From positions 1 to 18,847 of the forward strand of contig CALCIA010000248.1 of NCBI GenBank assembly GCA_937907435.1: 18,847 bases of DNA. The letters run 5' to 3'. Numbering within the stretch: the stretch's first letter is position 1; the number at the start of each line of letters is the position of its first letter. Both the position numbers and the translations under genes were made by a program. This DNA comes from an uncultured Actinomycetes bacterium (GTDB taxonomy: Bacteria > Actinomycetota > Thermoleophilia > Solirubrobacterales > 70-9). The notes beneath the pieces are model-generated. The model ran no database searches, was not told where the DNA came from, and saw nothing but the letters and a program-made list of their open reading frames with translations. Of the stretch, positions 7,050-13,542 are shown one piece after another.

Positions 7050-9206
7050 TCATCGGGGGGCTTCCTTGGTGGTGCCGACGCCGGGTTCGGGGCCGCCGTA
7101 CTTCGGGGGCAGCGGGGGTGGGAGGGGGGCCGGTTCTTGGCCGACGCCCGGCGCGTAGGCGTTCGGGTCGTAGCCGTCGACCGCGCCCTGGCCGGGGAGT
7201 TCTTCTTTGCCGCCGGCACCCGCTTCGCCGCCTTTGCCTTTTTTCAGCTTCCCGCCCCCGGTCCCCGGCGCTGCCGCGGTGAACTGGCCGAAGCCGGGGG
7301 ACCATTCGATCGCTTCTTCGGGCTCGTCGAATTCCTCGCACTTCACGCCCGCGTTCGTGTAGAGGGAGTGCCAGATTTCGGCCGGGAAGGTGCCGCCGAA
7401 GACGGTGATCCCGTGGACGGAGGTCATCGAGATCGCGTTCGATTCCGGGTAACCGACCCAGACCGCGGTCGCGAGGTTCGGCTGGTAGCCGGAGAACCAG
7501 GCGTCGGTCTCGTTGTCGGTCGTGCCGGTCTTGCCCGCCTGGCCGACGCAGCCGGTGTAGGCGGCGGTGCCGGTGCCTTCGGTGATGTTGTCGCGCAGGA
7601 GGCGCGTCACCTGCCAGGCGACCGCCGGGCTCAGCACCCGCTTCGGCTGCGCGCCCTGCGGGTGGTCGACCTTGCCGCCGGGGAGGACGACCTTCGCGAT
7701 CGCGACCGGCCGCCGCCGGATGCCGCCCGAGGCCAGCGTCGCGTAGGCGGCGCTCAGTTCGAGCGGGCTGACCCCGTACTTGAGCCCGCCGATCCCTTCC
7801 GCGGGCAGCCCCTGCAGGTGGGTCGTGATCCCCATCGACTTCGCCGTCGCGGCGACGTTCTCCGGCCCGACGTCGAGGTCGAGCTGCGCGAACACGGTGT
7901 TGTCGGAGGTGACCGTCGCCTGCTGCAGGTTGATCGTCCCCTGGTAGCCCTCGTCGGCGGTGTGGACTTCCCAGTGTCCCCACTGCGGCAGGTTCAGGTC
8001 GAGCGGCTTCGATTCGTAGTAGGTCGAGTAGGGGTCGATGCCCTGCTTGATCGCGGTGGTGAGGACGAAGGCCTTGAAGGTCGAGCCGGGCTGCCGGTGT
8101 CCCTGCGCCGCCAGGTTGAACTGGTCGGAGGCGTAATCGGTGCTGTTGACCATCGCCCGGACGTGGCCGTTGCGGGGGTCGATCGAGACGAACGCCGAGG
8201 CCGGATCGGTCGGTTCGTAGAGCGCTTCGGCGATCGCCGCGCGCCCGACCCGTTGCAGCTCCGGCGAGAGCGTGGTGTGGACCTGGAGGCCGCCGCGCCG
8301 CACCTCGTCCGCGCCGTAGTGGGCGATCAGCAGGTTTTCGACGTAGTCGAAGAAGTAGGGCTCGCGGTGCGCGAAGTAATCGTGGGACGGGCTCAGCGCC
8401 AGGCCATGCCGTTCGAGCTTCCGCGCCCGCGGCGGCGCCAGGTAGCCGAGCTTCGCCATCTTCCGCAGCACCTCGTTGCGGCGCGCCTTCGCCGCCTTCG
8501 GGTAGAGCAGCGGGTTGTACTGGGAGGGCGCCTGGGGGAGGCCGGCGAGCAGCGCCATCTGCGCGGTGTCGAGCTTCCAGACCGGGCGCGAGAAGTAGAT
8601 CCGCGCGGCGGCGCCGACACCGACCGCGGTCGAGCCTTCGACCGTCCCGTAGGTCGCGGTGTTCAGGTACTGGCCGAGGATCTGGCGCTTGGAGTGGTGT
8701 TCGGAGTACTCGAGCGCCAGCTTCGCTTCTTCGATCTTGCGTTCGAGGGTCTTCTTCGGGTGCTCGATGCAGAGGTTGCGGACCAGCTGCTGGGTGATCG
8801 TCGAGCCGCCCTCGACCGCTTCGCCCGCTTCCAGGTCGGTGACCGCGGCGCGCAGGATGCCGAGCGTGTCGACCCCCCCGTGTTCGTAGAAGCGCTGGTC
8901 CTCGATCGCCACCGTCGCCCGCTTCAGCTGCCGCGGGATCTTCGACTCCGGGACCGGGGCGCTTGCTTCCGGCGAGACGATCGCCCCCAGCCGCTCCCCG
9001 TCGGCCGCGTAGATCACCGAGTTGCCGTGGCGCGCGGCGGTCTTGCAGCTCGCCAGCGAGGGGGCGTCGGCGGCGACGTTCAACACCCAGCTCGTCACCC
9101 CGATCACGGCGATCGCGATCACGGCGAGGACGACCCCGGCGACGATCGCCACCTTGGTCCCCACACTGCCGCGACGCCGCTGTCGACGCCGACCCCGCTG
9201 CGTCAT
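7050..9206 (-). CDS. Class A penicillin-binding protein (GT51 transglycosylase / transpeptidase)
   Basis: A 718-aa bifunctional peptidoglycan synthase. It has a short Arg-rich cytoplasmic tail (1-17) and one membrane anchor (about 18-43). The GT51 domain (about 60-240) shows EDQRFYEHGGVD with catalytic Glu102, then GGSTITQQLVRN (133-144) and KLALEYSEHHSKRQILGQYLN. The transpeptidase domain (about 330-615) shows the nucleophile Ser375 in GSTFK, SDN at 434-436 and KTGTT at 559-563. It ends in a disordered Lys/Gly/Pro-rich tail (645-718). It polymerises lipid II glycan and forms 4-3 cross-links outside the membrane. It starts 10 bp after the MscS-like stop, so the two probably share a transcript. 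The palindrome at 6993-7041 follows the stop. Confidence 0.95.
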   Translation of the reverse strand: MTQRGRRRQRRRGSVGTKVAIVAGVVLAVIAIAVIGVTSWVLNVAADAPSLASCKTAARHGNSVIYAADGERLGAIVSPEASAPVPESKIPRQLKRATVAIEDQRFYEHGGVDTLGILRAAVTDLEAGEAVEGGSTITQQLVRNLCIEHPKKTLERKIEEAKLALEYSEHHSKRQILGQYLNTATYGTVEGSTAVGVGAAARIYFSRPVWKLDTAQMALLAGLPQAPSQYNPLLYPKAAKARRNEVLRKMAKLGYLAPPRARKLERHGLALSPSHDYFAHREPYFFDYVENLLIAHYGADEVRRGGLQVHTTLSPELQRVGRAAIAEALYEPTDPASAFVSIDPRNGHVRAMVNSTDYASDQFNLAAQGHRQPGSTFKAFVLTTAIKQGIDPYSTYYESKPLDLNLPQWGHWEVHTADEGYQGTINLQQATVTSDNTVFAQLDLDVGPENVAATAKSMGITTHLQGLPAEGIGGLKYGVSPLELSAAYATLASGGIRRRPVAIAKVVLPGGKVDHPQGAQPKRVLSPAVAWQVTRLLRDNITEGTGTAAYTGCVGQAGKTGTTDNETDAWFSGYQPNLATAVWVGYPESNAISMTSVHGITVFGGTFPAEIWHSLYTNAGVKCEEFDEPEEAIEWSPGFGQFTAAAPGTGGGKLKKGKGGEAGAGGKEELPGQGAVDGYDPNAYAPGVGQEPAPLPPPLPPKYGGPEPGVGTTKEAPR

Positions 9207-9216
9207 GGCGCAGAGC

Positions 9217-9633
9217 CTACGCGGTGGTGTCGGCTCCGGAGTGGTTGTGGACGATGCCTTCGACCAGGAGCTGGTTGGGGATGACGATGCGGCTGCCGTC
9301 GCCGGGGTCGACGAAGGTGTAGGAGAGCGTGATGTCGACGACGCGGCCCTCGCGCTCCTCGAAGCCGATCCGGTCGCCGATCCTGATCGGCTGCGTGACC
9401 GCGATCAGGATCCCGGCGATGATGTTGGCGATCGTGTTCTGAGCGGCAAAGCCGATGATCAGGCCGAGCACCGCGGTCGAGGCGAAGATCCCGGCGGCGA
9501 GCCGGCCGAGCGAGGTGAACTGGGCGAGCACGATCGCCGCGATCACCAGGAAGGCGGCGAGCAGCAGCAGCCGTCGCAGGATGGTCAGCCGGGTCCGCGT
9601 CGAGCGGGAGACCTGTGAGACTGCGCGGGCCAT
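9217..9633 (-). CDS. Short MscS-family mechanosensitive channel
   Basis: A 138-aa membrane protein. A first helix (about 17-38) is followed by a pore-type TM3 helix region with GFAAQNTIANIIAGILI (61-77) and QPIRIGDRI, typical of MscS. The beta domain follows (GRVVDITLSYTFV, then SRIVIPNQLLVEGIVHNHS). It stops right after the beta domain, so the large C-terminal vestibule domain of full MscS is missing. Such short forms are known among small MscS-like proteins. It would release solutes under hypo-osmotic stress. The ATG at 9633 overlaps the ATG of the divergent CPBP gene within one CCATGG. The frame is open further upstream, but those residues look non-family. Pairing with the PBP gene suggests an envelope-tension role (inferred). 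Confidence 0.82.
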   Translation of the reverse strand: MARAVSQVSRSTRTRLTILRRLLLLAAFLVIAAIVLAQFTSLGRLAAGIFASTAVLGLIIGFAAQNTIANIIAGILIAVTQPIRIGDRIGFEEREGRVVDITLSYTFVDPGDGSRIVIPNQLLVEGIVHNHSGADTTA

Positions 9634-11167
9634 GGAGGCCAACCTAGTCGGCGGCGAAGTCGCAAAACCGAAGCGGGAGTTCCCGTACTCGAACTGGGGC
9701 CCGTGGGCGGCGATCCTGGCGATCTTCGGGGCGCTCGCGGTCGGGCTCTTCCTCTCCGTCCCGGCGCTGATCGTCGGCAGCCAGGAAGGCAAGATCGAAG
9801 CGCTCTTCCCGCCCGACTACTCGACCGGGGCGAGCTTCGACCAAGGCGACGCCACCGCGCTCGCCGTCGACCCCAGGGCGAACCGCCTCTTCGCCGACCA
9901 CGAAGACGAAGTGCGCGCCTTCGGGGCGCTCGGCCAGGAAGTGGGCGGCGCGAAGATCACCGGCATCGAAGACTCGCATGGGCTGGCGTTCGATTCGCGG
10001 CGCGGGCTGCTGTGGGTCTCCGAGAAGGGCCCGGGGAAGATCCTCACCTACTCGGTGGCGGGGAAGAAGGCGCCACGGCAGCTCGGCACGATCGAAGCCC
10101 GGTCGCTGTCCTCGCTCACCGGCTTCGAACCCGAACGGATGGCGGTGAACCCGTCCGGTGCGGGGGCGCTCTACGCCATCGACACCGCCGATGACCGGGT
10201 GGTCGAGTTCGACGCCGAAGGCCATATCCGCGGTCGGCTCGACGCGTCCCGCAGCGACGCCGGCTCCTTCGACTTCGGCTCCGACGACAACGACATCGCC
10301 GTCGACATCGCCGGGCCGGGCCGGGGCCAGGTCTTCGTCCTCTCCGGCAAGGGCGACGGGACCGTCTGGGGGTTCGGCCCGCGGGGCGGCCTGCTGTGGG
10401 AATTGAAGCCGGAATCCGGGGACGAATTCGCCTCGCTGGCGGTCGATCGGCAGGGCAACCTCTGGATCGCCGAACCGAACGGCGACACCTACGAGTACGC
10501 GGTCTCCGCCACCTCCCGCCCGCCCGAACGCACCGGCGGCAAGATCGACGCGGGGAACGCGCCGAGCGCGGTCGAGTTCGCCGGCTCCGGCCACGTCTTC
10601 GTCGCCCGCGAACTCGACGGCACGCTGACCACGGCCGGCAGCATCATCTCCCAGCTCGGGACCGAGCTCGGCTTCCTGCTCGTGCCGCTGGCGCTCGCCT
10701 CGATCAGCGGCGCCCGGGGGCTGCCCGCGATCCTCCGCCGGCTCGGCTTCCGCTCCTTCAAGCGCTCCGCCTTCGGCTGGATGGCACTGACCTTCTTCCT
10801 CTACCTCGCCTTCACGATCTTCTACTCGCTGGTGATCACCGAACCGAAGCAGAAGGACATCGCCGAAAGCTTCGGCCCGACCGTCATCCAGGTATTGCTG
10901 ATCGTGATCGCCGCGCCGATCGCCGAGGAGACCTGCTTCCGCGGGATGCTGTTCGGCGGCCTGCGGGAGAAGCTGCCGCGGCTGGTGGCGGCGCTGATCA
11001 CCGGGGTGATCTTCGGCGGCCTCCACGCGCTGACCGGGGTGACCGCGGTGCCGCCGCTGATCGTCTTCGGCTTCCTGCTGGCGCTGCTCTACGAGCGGAC
11101 CGGCTCGATCGTGCCGGGGATCTTGCTGCACATGCTGAACAACTCCATAGCCCTGCTGGGCCAGTAG
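9632..11167 (+). CDS. CPBP-family intramembrane metalloprotease with inserted beta-propeller
   Basis: A 511-aa membrane protein. The N-terminus is basic (KPKREF), followed by TM1 (about 25-48). Residues about 70-330 read as an NHL/SMP-30-like propeller with recurring blades: ALAVDPRANRLF, GLAFDSRRGLLWVSE, RMAVNPSGAGALYAIDTADDRVVEF, DIAVDIAGPGRGQVFVLS, SLAVDRQGNLWIAE and SAVEFAGSGHVFVARE. The C-terminal part (about 335-511) is a CPBP (CAAX protease / bacteriocin-processing) domain. It has EETCFR (Glu432, Glu433, Arg437), FGGLHA (His465) and LLHMLNNS (His500, Asn503/504), the residues expected to hold the catalytic metal. The charge pattern places the propeller outside the cell (inferred). The ATG at 9632 is the first whose product starts at the charged segment, but it has no Shine-Dalgarno. 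It leads an operon with the L,D-transpeptidase 10 bp on. Confidence 0.85.
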   Translation: MEANLVGGEVAKPKREFPYSNWGPWAAILAIFGALAVGLFLSVPALIVGSQEGKIEALFPPDYSTGASFDQGDATALAVDPRANRLFADHEDEVRAFGALGQEVGGAKITGIEDSHGLAFDSRRGLLWVSEKGPGKILTYSVAGKKAPRQLGTIEARSLSSLTGFEPERMAVNPSGAGALYAIDTADDRVVEFDAEGHIRGRLDASRSDAGSFDFGSDDNDIAVDIAGPGRGQVFVLSGKGDGTVWGFGPRGGLLWELKPESGDEFASLAVDRQGNLWIAEPNGDTYEYAVSATSRPPERTGGKIDAGNAPSAVEFAGSGHVFVARELDGTLTTAGSIISQLGTELGFLLVPLALASISGARGLPAILRRLGFRSFKRSAFGWMALTFFLYLAFTIFYSLVITEPKQKDIAESFGPTVIQVLLIVIAAPIAEETCFRGMLFGGLREKLPRLVAALITGVIFGGLHALTGVTAVPPLIVFGFLLALLYERTGSIVPGILLHMLNNSIALLGQ

Positions 11168-11177
11168 GATTCCGGCG

Positions 11178-12146
11178 GTGATCCGCCGCCTCGCCCTCGC
11201 CGTCGGAGCCGCCGCGCTCCTGGCGGTGCCCGCCACCGCGGCCGCCGCGCCGAAGGACAAGGCGCAGCCGAAGCAGGAAGTGCCGAAGGCGACGGTGACG
11301 ATCGACGTCCAGCACCTCCACGGCGGCCAGGCGCAGATCCTCGACACGGTGCCGGTCACCGGCACGCTGAAGCCGTTCGCCCCCGGCCAGCACGTCGAAG
11401 TGACCTTCTACCGCAACGGCAAGGAAGTGGTGAAGCGCCAGGTCGCGGTGCAGCAGGGGCCGGACGAAACCGGGACCTTCGAAGCGAGCGTCGTCGTCAA
11501 GGAAGGCGGCAAGTACGCGGTCTCCGCGCACCATGACGCGACCGCGGCGCTCGGCTCCGACTCGACCGTGCGCAAGAGCTGGACGGTCAGCTTCCCGAAG
11601 CTGAACCGCGGCGAATGCTCCCCCGTCGTCGGCGCCTTCAAATCGCACCTGGCGAAGATGGGCTACGTCAGCGGCGGCGGCAAGTGCTTCACCGCGCGGC
11701 TCGGGCGCGAGGTGCTCGCCTACCGCAAAGTCAACGACATGGACCGCACCAAAAAGGCCGGCCCGGGGCTGGTCAAGTCGGTCTTCGAAGGCAAGGGCGG
11801 CTACCACGTCAAGTACCCGGACGCGGGCGAACACGCCGAGGTGCCGATCGACAAGCAGGTGCTGGTGCTGGTGAAGAAGGGGAAGCCGTTCGCGATCTAC
11901 CCCGTCTCGACCGGCAAGCCCTCGACCCCGACGATCACCGGCCACTACTACTTCTACCGTCAGGAACCGGGCTACAACTCGGAGGGCATGTACTACAGCT
12001 TCTACTGGCACAACGGGTACGCCGTCCACGGTTACGCCGAAGTGCCGAACTACGCGGCGAGCCACGGCTGCGTGCGGACCTTCATCGCCGACCAGCCGCG
12101 GATCTACGAACAGCTGCATTACGGCGAGTCGATCTTCGTGTGGTGA
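11178..12146 (+). CDS. Secreted L,D-transpeptidase (YkuD domain)
   Basis: A 322-aa exported enzyme that forms 3-3 peptidoglycan cross-links or attaches proteins to the wall. It has a signal peptide (1-24, cut near ATAAAA). An Ig-like beta domain covers about 36-138 (ATVTIDVQHLHGG to WTVSF). A small peptidoglycan-binding-like segment covers about 147-192 (VGAFKSHLAKMGYVS to AYRKVNDMDR). The YkuD domain (about 222-322) carries His284 (YAVHGY) and the catalytic Cys298 in SHGCVR (295-300). The start is GTG at 11178, with AGGA about 8 nt upstream overlapping the previous stop. The gap is 10 bp from the CPBP protease gene and 21 bp to pyrE. Together with the PBP it covers both cross-link chemistries. 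All catalytic residues are intact. Confidence 0.93.
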   Translation: MIRRLALAVGAAALLAVPATAAAAPKDKAQPKQEVPKATVTIDVQHLHGGQAQILDTVPVTGTLKPFAPGQHVEVTFYRNGKEVVKRQVAVQQGPDETGTFEASVVVKEGGKYAVSAHHDATAALGSDSTVRKSWTVSFPKLNRGECSPVVGAFKSHLAKMGYVSGGGKCFTARLGREVLAYRKVNDMDRTKKAGPGLVKSVFEGKGGYHVKYPDAGEHAEVPIDKQVLVLVKKGKPFAIYPVSTGKPSTPTITGHYYFYRQEPGYNSEGMYYSFYWHNGYAVHGYAEVPNYAASHGCVRTFIADQPRIYEQLHYGESIFVW

Positions 12147-12167
12147 GCGGCAGCTCGCTCAGGACCC

Positions 12168-12734
12168 GTGGCTGATCTAGAGGCAGCCAAGCGCACCCTG
12201 CTCGGCGAACTGCGCGAGCACTCGCTGGTGATCGGCGAGGTGACGCTGGCGAGCGGCGCGACGGCGCAGTACTACGTCGACGCGCGACGCACGCTGATGC
12301 GGCCGGGCGGCTTCCGGGCGGCCGGGGAGCTGATCGCGGCACGGGCCCACGAGCTCGGCGCCGCGGCGGTCGGCGGGCCGGCGACGGCGGCGATCCCACC
12401 TGCCTGCGCGCCGCTGGCGGTCGCGGGCGGCGAGGACCTGGTCGCCTTCTTCGTCCGCGGCGCGAAGAAGGAGCACGGGATGCAGCGCTGGGTCGAGGGG
12501 CCGGTCGAGGCGGGCGTGAAGTGCCTGGTGGTCGAGGACACGGTGACGACCGGCGGCTCGACCGCGGAAGCGATCGAGCGCTGCCGCGAGGAGGGCCTCG
12601 AGATCGTCGGCGTGGTCGCCGTCGTCGACCGGCTGGCGGGCGGCGCGGAGCGGATCGAAGCGGCCGCCGAGGCTCCCTACCGCGCCCTGGTCACGATCGA
12701 CGAGCTTTACCCCGAGCGGCCCGACCGCGGCTGA
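12168..12734 (+). CDS. pyrE: Orotate phosphoribosyltransferase
   Basis: A 188-aa cytoplasmic enzyme that joins orotate and PRPP to give OMP in pyrimidine synthesis. Signs are YYVDARRTLMRP (36-46, the orotate-side strand), the flexible catalytic loop RGAKKEHGMQRWVEG (97-111), and the PRPP-binding motif LVVEDTVTTGGS (120-131). Length is typical. The start is GTG at 12168 with an AGGA 4 nt upstream. It sits 21 bp after the L,D-transpeptidase and 19 bp before the YceH-like gene, so it appears co-transcribed with unrelated envelope genes. Other PRTases are possible, but the loop and N-terminus fit PyrE. Confidence 0.92.
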   Translation: MADLEAAKRTLLGELREHSLVIGEVTLASGATAQYYVDARRTLMRPGGFRAAGELIAARAHELGAAAVGGPATAAIPPACAPLAVAGGEDLVAFFVRGAKKEHGMQRWVEGPVEAGVKCLVVEDTVTTGGSTAEAIERCREEGLEIVGVVAVVDRLAGGAERIEAAAEAPYRALVTIDELYPERPDRG

Positions 12735-12753
12735 GGCGGGCCGGGAGCGAGCG

Positions 12754-13542
12754 ATGCCTGCCGAGCCCGATGCCGTCGAGATCCGCGTCGTCGCCTGCCT
12801 GGTCGAGAAGCAGCGGACGACGCCGGACGTCTACCCGCTGTCGCTGAACGCGCTGCGGCTGGCCTGCAACCAGTCGACGAACCGCGATCCGGTGGTCGAC
12901 TACGACGAGCAGACGGTCTCCGATGCCCTGCGGCAGACCGCGCTGCGGGGCTGGACGCGCCTGGCGAGCGGGGCGGGATCGCGGGCGCGCAAGTACCGCC
13001 ACCTGCTGCCGGAAGCGCTCGGCGTCGACGGCGCCGAGCTGGCGGTGCTCGCGGTGCTGATGCTGCGCGGCGCCCAGACCCCGGGCGAGCTCAAGCAGCG
13101 GACCGAGCGCCTCGAGGGCTTCGGCGACCTCGCCGCCGTGCACGAGGTGCTCGAGCGCCTGATCGAGCGCGGCTACGTCGTCCGCCATCCCCGCCGCCCG
13201 GGCCAGAAGGAGGACCGCTACGAGCAGGTGCTCGGCGGCGGCGAAGCGGAAGCGCCCGAGTCCCCGACCCCGGAGCCCGCCCCGCCTGCGCGGTCGTCCT
13301 TTGGTCCGGACGCCCCGGCGCGGTCGACTTCAGGTCCGGTAGACGGACCAAAGGACGACCGCCCTTCTGGGGGCGGACCAAAGGACGACCGCGGCGCGGG
13401 GGACGAGGAGTTCGTCAACGTCGCGGAGGCGCCGACGCCCGCCGAGGCCGCGGACGAAGTGGCGCGGCTCGATCGGCTCGAAGCCGAACTGCTCGAGCTC
13501 AAAGGCGAGATCTCGCGCTTGCGCGAGGCCCTCGGCGACTAG
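12754..13542 (+). CDS. YceH / DUF480 (UPF0502) winged-helix protein with repeat-derived linker
   Basis: A 262-aa protein of unknown role. Residues 8-50 (LVEKQRTTPDVYPLSLNAL, then ACNQSTNRDPV) are the hallmark of the YceH family, which folds as two winged helices (about 5-80 and 92-160). After residue 162 the protein is atypical. A Pro/Ala-rich linker (165-215) contains RSSFGP, then RSTSGP, then two copies of GPKDDR. All are encoded by the symmetric 19-bp arms at 13290-13392. A C-terminal coiled coil (235-260, LDRLEAELLELKGEISRLREAL) follows. The ATG at 12754 has a GGGAG ribosome site. It ends convergently, overlapping the DUF1906 frame by 44 bp. The core assignment is firm; the linker looks like inserted repeat DNA. 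Confidence 0.9.
   Translation: MPAEPDAVEIRVVACLVEKQRTTPDVYPLSLNALRLACNQSTNRDPVVDYDEQTVSDALRQTALRGWTRLASGAGSRARKYRHLLPEALGVDGAELAVLAVLMLRGAQTPGELKQRTERLEGFGDLAAVHEVLERLIERGYVVRHPRRPGQKEDRYEQVLGGGEAEAPESPTPEPAPPARSSFGPDAPARSTSGPVDGPKDDRPSGGGPKDDRGAGDEEFVNVAEAPTPAEAADEVARLDRLEAELLELKGEISRLREALGD
13290..13392. repeat. Mirror-symmetric set of four 19-bp arms inside yceH-like gene
   Basis: Arm GCGGTCGTCCTTTGGTCCG lies at 13290-13308, with a degenerate direct copy (4 changes) at 13320-13338. Its exact reverse complement lies at 13344-13362 and again at 13374-13392. Each pair has a 30-bp period. All four are placed symmetrically about position 13341, so the outer pair can form a perfect stem and the inner pair an imperfect one. 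The 30-bp period keeps the reading frame. Confidence 0.9.

Noticed and set aside
7137..9284. Very long open frame antisense to the PBP gene, and similar long antisense frames over the regulator-kinase pair (1788-3311) and the sulfite reductase (16731-18809)
   Set aside because: Their products are Arg/Asp/Val-rich with no domain pattern, and they mirror genes with intact catalytic motifs on the other strand. Such shadow frames are expected at this GC content.
13290..13392. CRISPR-like array
   Set aside because: The arms are inverted as well as direct, there are only two copies per orientation, the spacers are about 11 bp, and the region is coding in frame in a YceH-family gene.
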